Origin: Salminus brasiliensis
Taxonomy: Eukaryota > Chordata > Actinopteri > Characiformes > Bryconidae
Direction: 5' to 3'
Assembly (NCBI RefSeq): GCF_030463535.1
Contig: NC_132896.1
Coordinates: 27,133,209-27,197,208, forward strand
DNA length: 64,000 nucleotides
Shown here: in pieces, positions 52,655 to 63,667 of the stretch
Numbering within the stretch: position 1 is the first letter of the stretch
Layout of the letters: each line of letters starts with the position of its first letter
Translations under genes and position numbers: made by a program
The notes under the pieces: generated by a model
What the model was told of the DNA's origin: nothing
Seen by the model: the letters and a program-made list of their open reading frames with translations, nothing else
Database searches by the model: none

Positions 52655-53125
52655 CCCAGATCAGCCAGAACTTTAGCACCACCTGCCTAATATTGAGTAG
52701 TCCCCCTTGTGCTACAACAACATTCGAGCATATACCATTCATGATCTGACCATTTGACTCCACATGGACTCCGCAAGACCTCTGAAGGCTACCTGTAGTG
52801 TCTGGCACCCAGGTGGTGGACCGCCTCCATGGATCACATCACTTCTTATGTCACCCTGTCTTACCCTGTCACCGGTTCAGTGGTTGTGCTTTCTTAGACC
52901 ACTGCATATCAGAAGAACCCACAAGACCTGCCTGATGTTTTGGAGACCCAGTCATGTTTGGCCCTTGTCAAATTAGCTCAGAATCTTATGCTTGCCCATT
53001 TGTCCTGCTTTTAACATTTTTCACTTGCTGCTTCATATATCCACCCCTAGCCAGATGCCACTGTAGATGAAGATAATCAATGTTTTTTACCTCACCTGTA
53101 CTAATGTTATGGCTGATCTGTGTAT
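52655..53125 (+). mobile_element. MITE type 2, near full length
   Basis: Ends are inverted: cagatcagccagaactttag at the left and ctaatgttatggctgatctg at the right. The body includes acctgcctaatattgagtag and cgcaagacctctgaaggcta, a dispersed fish repeat. Other copies: 37165-37395 (reverse) and 61279-61520. Confidence 0.75.
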
Positions 53126-53624
53126 TATCACCATTTCAACTAGTCATTAACTAGTGCAGCTAGCCTAGTTAGCAAAAATGGTAGCCTCTAGAGCTGGCTT
53201 TGCCCTCTCTGCTTTCTCAGCCAGGCCCTAGGATTCTCAAGTAATGAGTAAATCAAAGCACTGTCTTGATCGAGTAAAGTATTTTCCTTCATATTCTGAG
53301 ACTGTGTTTAAATGAGAGTAAAATTAGCTAAATTTTTTAGCAAAATATTAACAAATACACAAGTATACTTAAATGGGAACCAGGGTAAGGGTATGTAGCC
53401 CATTTAGGCACAATCTAATGATTTACAATTTTGTTTAGTTTTTTAATAATTTGTAGCAACTGAATTTTCCAGATAATTAATGATAAATCGATTTGCACAT
53501 TAATATGATTATGATTCATATACTTTATGATGTAAGGAGGTGAAATGATACTGGGCTAGTGCTGGTCCTCTCAATTCAGTACTGAAAATTAACCGACTCA
53601 TTCATAGCTCCCTCTAGCACTAGC
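53126..53624. other. Intergenic, nothing recognised
   Basis: AT-rich, no coding potential and no repeat noticed. Confidence 0.5.
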
Positions 53625-53840
53625 AATACAAAAACGTCTCCTCCGATACACGCTAAGCCAGCCACTGCCTCTTTTTATACTGCCACCTATTTGGCATTGC
53701 AGGGCAGCTGACATGCTTGGAGCAAAGTGCCGGGTTCCCAGCTTCGCATTGCTTTAAGAGTGATGCGGGGAGAGAGTTCCATCAACCCACCCAGAGAGCA
53801 CAGCCACTGGCCGCTGATGGCAAAGCGACATGGTTCGAAC
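53625..53840 (-). mobile_element. SINE type 2, reverse
   Basis: Ends atggttcgaaccgctgag and contains cttcgcattgctttaagagt and tctcctccgatacacgctaa, the reverse of the 36680 element body. The A box region is missing. Confidence 0.6.
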
Positions 53841-53984
53841 CGCTGAGTTTTATTGCATATCTGCAAATCACAGTTCACACTCCTTTCACACATACAGTTG
53901 CAAATATCATTGTGGAATCACTCAAACAGCTTCTAGAGGAATACAGAATAGTGAGTTGATCCATTAGCATTACATACAAACACA

Positions 53985-54175
53985 AAGAAAGTATATGGAC
54001 ACCCCTGTAAAGTTTTGTCTTTGATCATTTTAGCCACACCCGTTGTTAACAAGGGCATCAAATAGGCCCAACCATAAAGTGATTCAATCTCCATGGTTAA
54101 ACACTGGAAGTAAATGGGCCATACTGAAGAGTCCTGTGGCTTTAGTAATGTTACAGCATACAAAAAACATTTGAG
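53985..54175 (+). mobile_element. Tc1-like element, left-end fragment
   Basis: Starts gtatatggacacccctgtaa and carries tctccatggttaaacactgg followed by gggccatactgaagagtcct, resembling the 5' region of fish Tc1-like elements just before and at the transposase start. Transposase frame not intact. Confidence 0.5.
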
Positions 54176-54179
54176 AGAC

Positions 54180-55480
54180 AACAACAGTTTTCATAAGACC
54201 TTTTTGCCTCCCCCATTTTCGGCATGACACAGTCCCCCCTCCCTTTAACAGTGAGGTCACGAGTTTGTTGTTAGAGAGTCTGACTGGATCAGTGAATGGA
54301 TCCAGGGATTAAATGTAGTCTACAGTAAGAAATCTGAAGTGCGCAGTACACTGTGTCCACACATTACATTAAAAACGTTAGATTAGGCTGAAAACTAGTC
54401 AGTAGGATGTGTCTGCTATGACAGATGCCTTTGATATGAGGCAGCTAACAGTTTTGAAGAGTAGTCAGTGCCTGTCTGAATTATAGGAGCACTGGTCACA
54501 ATGTAATTTCATGTTTCGAGGGGAATGCTTCTAAAAACATGACAGCATAGGCCAAACTAACTGCATCGGCAAAAAAGGACAGGCTCAGTGGCAGGGACAG
54601 ACAGACACCTAACAAGAGTTTACCAACACCGCAAACCTAAGGCCTTTAAGACTGTACCACATACATGTACAGCCAGTCGCAACAAAAACCATTGTGAGCT
54701 TCACAAAGCTGAAAATGACAGCAGTGCTGCTGTTTTGTATTCAAGACCAAGACACACACAGGTGTAACCTTGTGTACGTAATTAGAATGTGTTGTGATTT
54801 AATAACACAGCTGTAATATAACAGCTTTTCCAACATTGGGACATTTGTACATGCACTAATGTACTTGCGCTCCTGTATTAACGGTGGCCCTCGTTTGGCA
54901 TTTTACCAGGCTGTGGGATCTGCGGCCTTTGGTTTTGGTTTTTCTGGATTATTCTGGTTTAATCCACCTTTCCCCGCTGATGCAATCACCCCGTTTGAGG
55001 AGAAATACTGTGTGATCTGTTCAGTATTAGTTAAACATGTCTGTCTAACCACCTTTGCCCTCCTAACCCCCTTATGCTGTGAGGATGTGTGTGGGTGGTT
55101 TTGTCTGTTAGCTCTCACACATGCTAGCTAAATGATATGTTTGAAGTGCTGTGTCATGCTGACTTGGCACACATACTAATACACCTGTAGAGTGAACCTA
55201 TCCTCCTGGGTAGGATTTCTGTCACTCCAACCTCAATACAAGTTCACTTTACACTTTTTTTGTGTGTATGTGGGGTAGGGAGTGGGTGGTGAGTTCCAAA
55301 AGTATTTGGACACTCTTCCAAATGTTTTAACAATGTGAATAAAAGAGAATGGCACAGAGATGACTGAATTTGACTTAAGGATATTTTCCCCAAAACAGGA
55401 TTTATACTCCTTGGTATGACATACATAGCCAGCTTATGTCACTGTTCTGTCACTCTGGTTAATGACTGAACACTAAGCTG
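54180..55480. other. Intergenic; one exon-like segment, otherwise nothing
   Basis: No repeat or gene that I can name apart from a tatttggacac Tc1-like word near 55300 and segment B at 54907-55016. Confidence 0.45.
54907..55016 (-). other. Exon-like segment B (unassigned)
   Basis: On the minus strand 110 bp lie between an acceptor (branchpoint-like ttaactaat then ctgaacag) and a donor (cctg|gtaaaa). The phase-0 frame has no stop and reads ITQYFSSNGVIASAGKGGLN then a KPKPKAADPTA run. The polypyrimidine tract is weak. The plus strand of the same segment is also open, so chance is likely. Confidence 0.15.
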
Positions 55481-55483
55481 ATC

Positions 55484-55880
55484 TTAAAGGGGAATTCCAG
55501 CGATTTTCCAAAGCTCCTCCGTAATAAAATGATTAAGAATTCTTATGAATATCACTGCTGTCCAATGAAAACTATCTGTCCCAATTTTTGAACACTGTCC
55601 GAATAGTTCTGGATGAATAGCCCAATTAAAACGCTCTAAATTACTTGGAATAAAGTCTTATTTTACATTCACTTAAATTCAAAGTTTAGATTTTTTTGCC
55701 ATCTCCTGTAAAGTCACCATTTTGGAGATGTTTTTTCATTGGACAGAGACAATATGCTACCTGAAGCCTGTGGTGTAATTTTGATTCACCTTTTTTTCAA
55801 CACAATTTTCCTTTCCAATTATCCAGTAATTAGAACTCTACCCCCATCACATGTAATATTTTTCAACACTGGGAGAGAGA
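55484..55880 (+). mobile_element. Dispersed fish repeat (MITE-like), partial
   Basis: Begins ttaaaggggaattccagcga. It carries a 14-bp perfect inverted pair, 55558-55571 (ctgtccaatgaaaa) and 55733-55746. I recognise the aggggaattcca start and cattttggagatg block from dispersed fish repeats. Class uncertain. Confidence 0.5.
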
Positions 55881-57225
55881 GAGAGAGAGATTCACTCTTA
55901 AAAATAAAGGTACTTCAACTGATTCTTTGAGCGATGCCATGCACCTTTGGTTTGAGAGTATATTTGAAGGTAAGGCTGAATAGTTCACTATGTATCACTA
56001 TTCACTGTTGGACATAACATACTAACATGCCCAAAGGTACACTATTTCTAAATTTTGTATCCATTGTCGATCAAATCTTGTCCTGAAATACTCCTTATTC
56101 TAGACTAACCTGTAGCTGGAAAGGTGACCCTCAGACTTTGAGAAGATTTTGTAATTCATAAGCATTGAAACACAAGTGGGTTAACTTGATTGTTCATCTA
56201 GGTTATGCAATTGTCTGAGAAGGATTAAATTCAGAGTTTCTGGAAACTGCTAAAGCTTTGTTCAGGTCTCCCCACACACTCTCACTATGGTCTTGTGGTG
56301 AACTACAGGGTGTATTGCCAGAAACAGATTTCTGAAATCAGTGTCTGGGACAAATGTGATAAAAAACACTGTGATAAGGGTATGATCCAAAATACTGACA
56401 CTTTCCAAAGCCCAGTTAAACAGAGCAGAACAGGCTGTGTCCTTGTGACCGGGTTTGTTAAATATAACAGCATACCAAACCTCGATGGTGAAGTCCCAAC
56501 CTTTAGTGTTGCAATGATTTCACTTTACACAATCTTTCCAGATGACACTCTATGAAAATGTAAGGCCACGTGTGTTACTGATTTTGCACTTCACTTTTTG
56601 TTGTTTTTATGTCACTATATTAAAGCAGAAGTGGGCGATAACTGGCTACGTGTCCTCCAGTGTGTGTGTCTAAAAACCTAATTTACTTATACTTCAGTAT
56701 AATATTCATGTATATATCTGTGAATGTCAACACCCATGCAAAAACACTTACTAAATGTTGAAAGTGGGAATAAATCATCAGGAATTAGATTTTTGAGAAT
56801 TTTTAGAATTTTTGAGACTTAAAGAGTTACAGAGTTACAAATGTAGTAAAATGAATAACACATAGATGTTTAGTGCAGCAGCCCAGCATTAACTAAACAT
56901 TGTGCATCAACAAGATTAAAACTATTGTAAATACCAGCCAATGTCAGCTAACTCTGGTGTGCTGCCTTTCGTTTAGTTTGATTCCCTGGCTGGCTAAACA
57001 CATCACATTACATCCATAAGACTCTATATTCTCCTACCTGTGTTACATGATCTTAACCTAAGTCACTCTTAGTAGAAGTGTCAGCTGAATGCTATCTGAT
57101 ATATCAATAAAATAAAATATATCAAAAATAAAGGTGCAAGTGTTTGTTTGTTTGTTTGTTTGTTTGATTGATGCCCGACAAGAACCACTTTTGGTTCCAT
57201 AAAGAAGCATGTTTATAATACCTTG
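55881..57225. other. Intergenic, nothing recognised apart from a (GTTT)n run
   Basis: (GTTT)n near 57138-57167. No believable gene on either strand. Confidence 0.5.
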
Positions 57226-57227
57226 GC

Positions 57228-57292
57228 TATGGCCCCACAGTGACCCACAACCTTATGTGAGAGCTCTAGCTACTGAGCCACCATTGGCCCAG
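57228..57292 (-). mobile_element. SINE type 1 head fragment
   Basis: The words agtgacccacaacctta and tagctactgagccaccattg match the reverse complement of the SINE tRNA-like head, heavily diverged. Confidence 0.45.
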
Positions 57293-57479
57293 TATTTGCA
57301 GTACTTTTAACTGCAGTACTGTTTCATCCGGTATGTAATTTTATTTCCGTATTGGTTCTATGTATATTTGATTTATTCATATTTTCTTTTTTTCCTCAAC
57401 TAAAAAAACTCCTTTGTGGTAACAAGCAAGTGGAAAACACTTATTCCACTAAAACACTTCCAAGTAGTTCCAAGTAAAT

Positions 57480-57690
57480 CTGAGTTTCCTATTAAATGGA
57501 GATTATCCAACCCTGTGAGAGGGGGGGGGGGGGGGGGGGGGATTGAACACCTGTGTCAGCAGCGGTAGCTTCATTCACTATGGGGTGTCCAAAAGTATCC
57601 AGACACCCCATTAATTCACTAATGGGGTGTCTGGATACTTTTGGACACCCCATTAATTCACTAATGGGGTGTCTGGATACTTTTTTTTCC
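57480..57690. mobile_element. MITE type 3 right end with poly-G tract and duplicated terminus
   Basis: aaatggagattatccaaccc, a G run at 57520-57541, and cctgtgtcagcagcggtagc match the copy at 58388-58706. The terminus is then present three times (57581-57610, 57623-57652 and 57665-57682), the first inverted. Confidence 0.7.
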
Positions 57691-57943
57691 TATTAAATTA
57701 TTTTTCAGGTAATTATTTACTTTTTACATCAATTATTCTGCATATAAACATCTACAAACTTTACATTATCTACATAAGGCCTGTTTTTATGACCAATAAC
57801 TGTTAGCTAGCTAATAGTCTAGCAATTATAATAATGTAAAATAATAAAGTTTGGGAGTTTCTACTTTAAAAACTCTACTGGTGTTTTAGGTACACCATAT
57901 GTTTGAGAATTAAACAGATGATATTTTTTATGTAAAGTATTAT

Positions 57944-58150
57944 TTAACTTGGCTTGTTTTCAGTCAAAGTCTTTATTTGAGTCGAGGAGGACCTGATAAA
58001 CTTCTGAGGGGGAACAGACTGCCTGCTCTCTTTTATTGGAGTAACAGTGTTTACTCGATGAGCTGCTCCTCCTATGGTGACTTGCATGGCGACCTGTGAA
58101 ACGTCTTTAGCTCTTTGTTTTCTCGGTCGGAGAGAAAAGCATGTTGTCAT
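57944..58150 (-). other. Exon-like segment A (unassigned small ORF)
   Basis: On the minus strand a long pyrimidine tract and acceptor (catctcatctcatccag) precede an ATG and a 68-codon frame starting MTTCFSLRPRKQRAKDVSQ and ending TLTENKPS. A possible internal donor is cag|gtcgcc after codon 19. An AATAAA lies inside the frame near 57971. I do not recognise the peptide. Confidence 0.2.
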
Positions 58151-58387
58151 TCTGGATGAGATGAGATGAGGTGAGGTGGGGTGGAGAGCAGAGCCGTCAC
58201 CTGACTCTGACTCATTCACGTCATGTGCTTTCTCCTTGTTTATGTAGCCTTCGTCATCCTAACTACACACGACTTCCTGTTAGGAACTGGTTTGGATCTC
58301 GAAACTTCTAGAAAAGTGCGCTCACTGTCGGCAGACTCTGAGCATTAGACGCTCCTCCTGCCTCGTCATGGCGTATTTTAATAAACC

Positions 58388-58706
58388 GCCTGTCCAGAAG
58401 TTTCTAGACACCCCATTCAAACATTCCTCCTCAGATCAGACGTGTTAACTGAGTTGCTGCAATAACAGCCTATCTAGGAAGAGCATCAGGTGGAGGGGGG
58501 GGTCACATACTGGACCACTAGAGCTTCACTGCTCTTCACCCCAAACCTGGGCGGGGGGGCGTCATTAGCATTTGCTCCAGAGCTTCCTATTCTATTGGTA
58601 ATACTTTTATATGGAGATTATACAACCCTGTGTGGGGGGAATTGAACACCTGTGTCAGCAGCGGTAGCTCAATTCACTAATGGGGTGTCTGGATACTTTT
58701 GGACAC
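58388..58706 (+). mobile_element. MITE type 3, near full length
   Basis: Left end gtccagaagtttctagacac and right end ggtgtctggatacttttgga are inverted and similar. The body includes cctattctattggtaata and gtcagcagcggtagctc. About 320 bp, non-coding. Confidence 0.7.
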
Positions 58707-59500
58707 ACAGGGCCAGTTTCTGAGACTCAGATTAAGGCTAATCCAAGACAAGAAAAAAAAAAAAAAGAAAAGTTCAGTGCTGGTTCGGCACATCACATCA
58801 GTTTAGTCCAGGACTATAGGCTTTATTCCTGTCCAGGAAAATGACCTGTAATGGTCTTATGACTGATTTTGAAGGTATTTTAGGTTATATAAGGTTTTCT
58901 CTGTATTTGCAAGTAATTTATGCTTTCCACCATTAATCCCGGATGTCAGGTCTATGTAGATCACTTCATGTTTTAATAATCTGTATAATAATGTTTAATA
59001 AAGTACTTATTATACATAATAAATATAACAATAATAACATGTTATATATCAACTATAACATTTTATAATCAATGTGACGTCACATGTCATGTGTGTTGAC
59101 TTTTCACACAGGATCACGGGCATCTATGTGATTTCGCCGTAAAGGAAAATTCTCGGTCGCTAGGTGGCGCCATTCTTCAAGAAATGAAGGGTCAAGTAGA
59201 GTTCAGACTAATAGATCTACTAGGTCAGTGTGGGAATGGCTCATTTTCTTATGCAAATCAAAAATGGTTGAAGGTAGTTGAAGTTAGTCCCGTCCAGTTT
59301 AATATCCTGAATATGACCCACAAAGCTCTGTTCAACAACATCAACCAGTTCAGATGAACTGGAGGCCAATTTCCAGACATGGCTTAAGCTTAGTCTTGGG
59401 ATACATTCTAGTGCCAATCTAGCGGATCACCTGTGGAATGACTTTGTAGTCTAGGATTCAGGTGTGGATGTAGTGATTTTGAGGCTCTAGGCAAAGATAG
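58707..59500. other. Intergenic with palindrome-type repeat scraps
   Basis: Words like agactcagattaaggctaat, ttagtccaggactatagg (58800s) and ggcttaagcttagtcttggg (59380s) look like dispersed short repeats. No gene seen. Confidence 0.45.
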
Positions 59501-59754
59501 AATGCTTTAAAAGGTTGGTTTATTAGCATTTCTTGTAATGTGTCTTAATTGGGGTGATTTTTAATTTATAGGCTTAATTATTAGTGTTTCCTAAAAGAGG
59601 GTTGACTTTCAGTGTTGTTTTTTTTTCAGGGTTGTTTTTCTGTGTACCTTGAAAGGGTAGATTTGTCATTTCTTTAAAAGGGTTGCTTGTCAGTGTTACT
59701 GTGATGGTTGATTTCCAGCATTTCCTTTAAGGGTTGATTTTTACTGTGATTGAT

Positions 59755-60745
59755 ATTAGACTTACTTTAATCTGTTATATTCAGCATTCCCTTAAAGGCT
59801 TGATTTTCAGCGTTAGTTTAGCGGATTGATTTTTAGACTTACTTTAATCTGTTATATTCAGCATTTCCTTAAAGGATTGATTTTCAGCGTTAGTTTAACG
59901 GATTGATTTTTAGACTTACTTTAATCTGTTATATTCAGCATTTCCTTAAAGGATTGATTTTCAGTGTTAGTTTAACGGATTGATTTTTAGACTTACTTTA
60001 ATCTGTTATATTCAGCATTTCCTTAAAGGATTGATTTTCAGCGTTAGTTTAACGGGTTGATTTTTAGACTTACTTTAATCTGTTATATTCAGCATTTCCT
60101 TAAAGGATTGATTTTCAGCGTTAGTTTAACGGATTGATTTTTAGACTTACTTTAATCTGTTATATTCAGCATTTCCTTAAAGGATTGATTTTCAGCGTTA
60201 GTTTAACGGATAGATTTTTAGACTTACTTTAATCTGTTATATTCAGCATTTCCTTAAAGGATTGATTTTCAGCGTTAGTTTAACGGATTGATTTTTAGAC
60301 TTACTTTAATCTGTTATATTCAGCATTTCCTTAAAGGATTGATTTTCAGCGTTAGTTTAACGGATTGATTTTTAGACTTACTTTAATCTGTTATATTCAG
60401 CATTTCCTTAAAGGATTGATTTTCAGTGTTAGTTTAACGGATAGATTTTTAGACTTACTTTAATCTGTTATATTTAGCATTTCCTTAAAGGATTGATTTT
60501 CAGTGTTAGTTTAACGGATTGATTTTTAGACTTACTTTAATCTGTTATATTCAGCATTTCCTTAAAGGCTTGATTTTCAACGTTAGTTTAGCGGATTGAT
60601 TTTTAGACTTACTTTAATCTGTTATATTCAGCATTTCCTTAAAGGATTGATTTTCAGCGTTAGTTTAACGGATTGATTTTTAGACTTACTTCAATCTGTT
60701 ACATTCAGGATTTTCTTAAAGGATTGATTTTCAGTGTTGCTTTAA
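59755..60745. repeat. 77-bp tandem array (higher-order repeat of ~26-bp monomers)
   Basis: About 13 copies. The phrase gttagttta recurs every 77 bp (for example 59812, 59889 and 59966). Within each unit three related segments of about 26, 26 and 25 bp can be aligned: attgattttcagcgttagtt, attgatttttagacttactt and ctgttatattcagcatttcc. Neighbouring copies differ at only a few bases, so homogenisation is recent. The left flank (59510-59755) holds diverged single monomers. Confidence 0.93.
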
Positions 60746-60769
60746 GGGATGATTTCTCAATCATTTGTT

Positions 60770-61955
60770 AATCTTTGTGGCCTCTGTACTGGGTCATCTG
60801 ACCGTGTGTCACGGTTTGATATTCATCTTTGTTATTATTAGCAGGAGTGATGGCATTATCAACAACATCATGATCATCTGAATGTTGTAGGTGTCCAACA
60901 TTCAAAGCTATCTATAGTAACATTTGCACTGGCATCATGTGCCAATATAATGTAAAATAATGTTTTTGTGTATATTTAACATACTGTATACCTAATTTGT
61001 ATTTCATCGGGCCTATTCGGCGTCTGTCGACCTGTGCCCAATGCCCAGTGCCAAGACTAGGCTTAAACTTGATCTTGGTGAGTCTGGAAGCTAACTCTCT
61101 AACATGATCTAAACCCACAAAATGTGTCGGTCCAACAAAATGAGTACAGGAAACCAGTACCAAAAGTATCTAGACACCCCCTCTTAATCAGTGAATTCAG
61201 TTACTTAGGGTGCACACTTTACTCACACACTAAAAATATAGGTGCTTTAACTTTCCTTTGAACTGGTAACTTTTAATACAGTGATTAGCCATAACATTAA
61301 AACCACTTAATAATGAGCAGGTCCTCCTCATGCTGCTGAAACAGACCTGTTTTCGAGATGTTCTGACCCAGTTGTCTTGCCGTCACAGTTTAGCTCTCAG
61401 GAACTGACTGTTCACTTGCTGCCTAATATGTAGATCCCATCCCTTGACGAGTGCTGTTGTAACCAGACAATCAAAGTCATTTACTTCACCTGTCAGTGGT
61501 TTAATGTAATAGCTGAACTTGAAGTAGTTTAAAAAGTTGTAATAATTATGGTAACAATTAGTAAGTAGAAATAATAAAGAACATTCTGTTAACTTACAGT
61601 TTGTGTTTTTTACAGGGCACATTTGTTTAACCAGCGTGTAAAAGCTCCATAGAAAACAACTGCAGATAGAACGGGCTGCTCTGGAGCTAATGCATCAGTC
61701 TTCTAAATCATTGTTCTTGATGATAACCTGGTTTATTTTTAGGTTTGGCTCTGATGCAGTGCTGCTCTGTGTTAGCAGCTGTTTCAGAGTTAACTGCAGA
61801 ATCAGCCAACTAACAGCACTCTGACATAAAACAGTGACATCTCAAGAGTCAAGGCAAGTAACAAAAATAGTTAAGAAATAAGGCAAGGTTGGCAGATAAT
61901 TTGAGGATGAAATAAAAAATGAAAACAAGAAAAATGTAGAATTTGGGCTTTAAAA
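60770..61955. other. Non-array spacer between the two tandem arrays
   Basis: Mostly unassigned. A Tc1/MITE-type terminus (caaaagtatctagacacccc) is at 61160-61179 and a MITE type 2 copy at 61279-61520. Confidence 0.5.
61279..61520 (+). mobile_element. MITE type 2, internally deleted
   Basis: Left end tagccataacattaaaacca and right end ggtttaatgtaatagctgaa are inverted. The body is shorter than in the 52655 copy. Confidence 0.6.
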
Positions 61956-61959
61956 GTCT

Positions 61960-62925
61960 GATTTCTAGCATTTCATTAATGATTTTCTGATTACATTTAA
62001 AGGAAGGATTTTCTGCTGCACTGTAAAAGACTGAATTTTTTATTTACTTTAAAGGATTGACTTTTAGCATTACTTTAAAGAATTAATTTTAGCATTATTT
62101 AAAGGTTTGAATGTAGCATTACTTTAAATAATTGATTTTTAAAATGACTTTAAGAAGTATATTTTAACCTTACTTTAAAGGATTGATTTTTAGCATTACC
62201 TTAAAGGATTGATTTTCAGCATTACCTTAAAGGAGTTGTTTTTAGCATTACTTTAAAGGATTGATTTTTTGCATAACTTTAAGGAGTTTATTTTTAGCAT
62301 TACTTTAAAGGATTGATTTTTAACATTACTTTAAAGGATTGATTTTAGCATTACTTTAAAGGATTGATTTTAGCATTACTTTAAATAATTTATTTTTTTA
62401 ATTACTTTAAGAAGTATATTTTAACATTACTTTAAAGCATTGATTTTTAACATTACTTTAAAGAGTTTATTTTTTGCATTACTTTAAAGGATTGATTTTT
62501 AACATTACTTTAAAGAGTTTATTTTTTGCATTACTTTAAAGGATTGATTTTTAACATTACTTTAAAGGATTGATTTTAGCATTACTTTAAAGGATTGATT
62601 TTAGCATTACTTTAAAGGATTGATTTTAGCATTACTTTAAAGAATTGATTTTTAACATTACTTTAAAGGATTGATTTTAGCATTACTTTAAATAATTTAT
62701 TTTTTAAATTACTTTAAGAAGTATATTTTAACATTACTTTAAAGCATTGATTTTTAACATTACTTTAAAGAGTTTATTTTTTGCATTACTTTAAAGGATT
62801 GATTTTTAACATTACTTTAAATGGTTAATTGTCTTTTCTGTGTTACTTTAAAGGGTTGGTTTTTAGATCAACTTTAAAGAATTGATTTTCTGTGCTATTT
62901 TAAATATTTATTTTCGGATGTACTT
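61960..62925. repeat. ~26-bp monomer tandem array
   Basis: Roughly 35 copies of a unit close to aggattgatttttagcatta plus ctttaa. Variants swap agc for aac, and gattga for gtttat. It shares its core (aaaggattgatttt) with the 77-bp array 1.2 kb upstream, so both derive from one monomer. Longer blocks inside it are duplicated (62340-62470 and 62620-62770 look alike). Confidence 0.92.
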
Positions 62926-63049
62926 TTTAGGGTCAATTACAGCCATTACTGTAATTGGTGATTTTAGCTGTAATTTGAGGCTTGATTTCCAGCTGTGAAG
63001 GGTTGCTGTTCAGTGTTAGTATAATGAGTTCATTTCCAGTGTTAGGGTA

Positions 63050-63186
63050 ATTGGTTAATGTTGGGCAGTGTGCGGGCTGGGGATCCTCACTTCGCTCCTG
63101 CAGCTTCATGCGCTTCATTTCCGACCGGATGGAGGAGCAGCTGCACCGCGCAAATCGAGTCTCGGGCCGCGCGCCACGCTCCCTCT

Positions 63187-63217
<31 letters not shown>

Positions 63218-63570
63218 CCTCTCTTTCTCTGTGTCGTCCTCTGTCTCTCGTCCCTTTCCTTATACGGCTACTCGCTACGAAAACACACACACACACACAC
63301 ACACCACCACGAGCCTTCCCCCTTTTCCCGTCTCCCCTCGCGCCATAACAAACGCTTGCCTTGCTCTCCAGCGCGCAGACGCGAATCGCTCGCTGTTCGC
63401 GCGGTGCTTTGGCTCGCGCCTCCGCGGACAGAAGCAGCTCCTCCTCTCCTCCATCGCGGATTCAAGCAGATCAGGTCCTCCTCCGCCGCTCCTCCTCCTC
63501 CTCCTCCTCCTCCTCCTCCTCCTCCAGCGCGCGCCTCCGGTTCGGTCATGCCACCGGCGCGCGTCCGGAG
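63050..63570 (+). promoter_or_regulatory. mgat4b: mgat4b promoter/5'UTR with microsatellites
   Basis: CpG-rich region before the mgat4b ATG. It holds a CT-rich run at 63181-63230, (CA)n at 63283-63302 and a CTC trinucleotide run at 63490-63525. Several long open frames cross it, but all are composition artefacts. A short uORF is at 63548-63574. The transcription start is unknown. Confidence 0.55.
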
Positions 63571-63574
63571 ATGA
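63548..63574 (+). other. 8-codon uORF overlapping the mgat4b start codon
   Basis: ATG at 63548 opens MPPARVRR and stops at TGA 63572-63574. The stop shares its first two bases with the mgat4b ATG (63571-63573), forming ATGA. Confidence 0.6.
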
Positions 63575-63667
63575 GGCTCCGAAATGGCACCTTCCTGACA
63601 GTCTTAGTGTTCGGACTGTGCGGGCTCGTCTCGCTGTCATGGTACACGGCTTTCAGCAACCCCAAAG
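63571..63667 (+). CDS. mgat4b: Alpha-1,3-mannosyl-glycoprotein 4-beta-N-acetylglucosaminyltransferase B, first coding exon
   Basis: Golgi type II membrane enzyme (GnT-IVb) that adds a beta1,4-GlcNAc branch to the alpha1,3-mannose arm of N-glycans. Only the first coding exon is in the window: 32 codons plus one base, ending at donor aaag|gtgagc. The start MRLRNGTFLT matches MGAT4B. The signal anchor follows: a short basic N-terminus, then VLVFGLCGLVSLSWYTAF as the membrane segment. No catalytic residue is encoded here; the rest continues past the window. Transcribed away from sqstm1, as in human, but separated from it by 12 kb. The neighbour arrangement supports mgat4b over mgat4a. Confidence 0.88.

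Noticed and set aside
59755-62925. CRISPR-like array
   Set aside because: Repeats are contiguous with no unique spacers, in a vertebrate genome; this is a tandem minisatellite.
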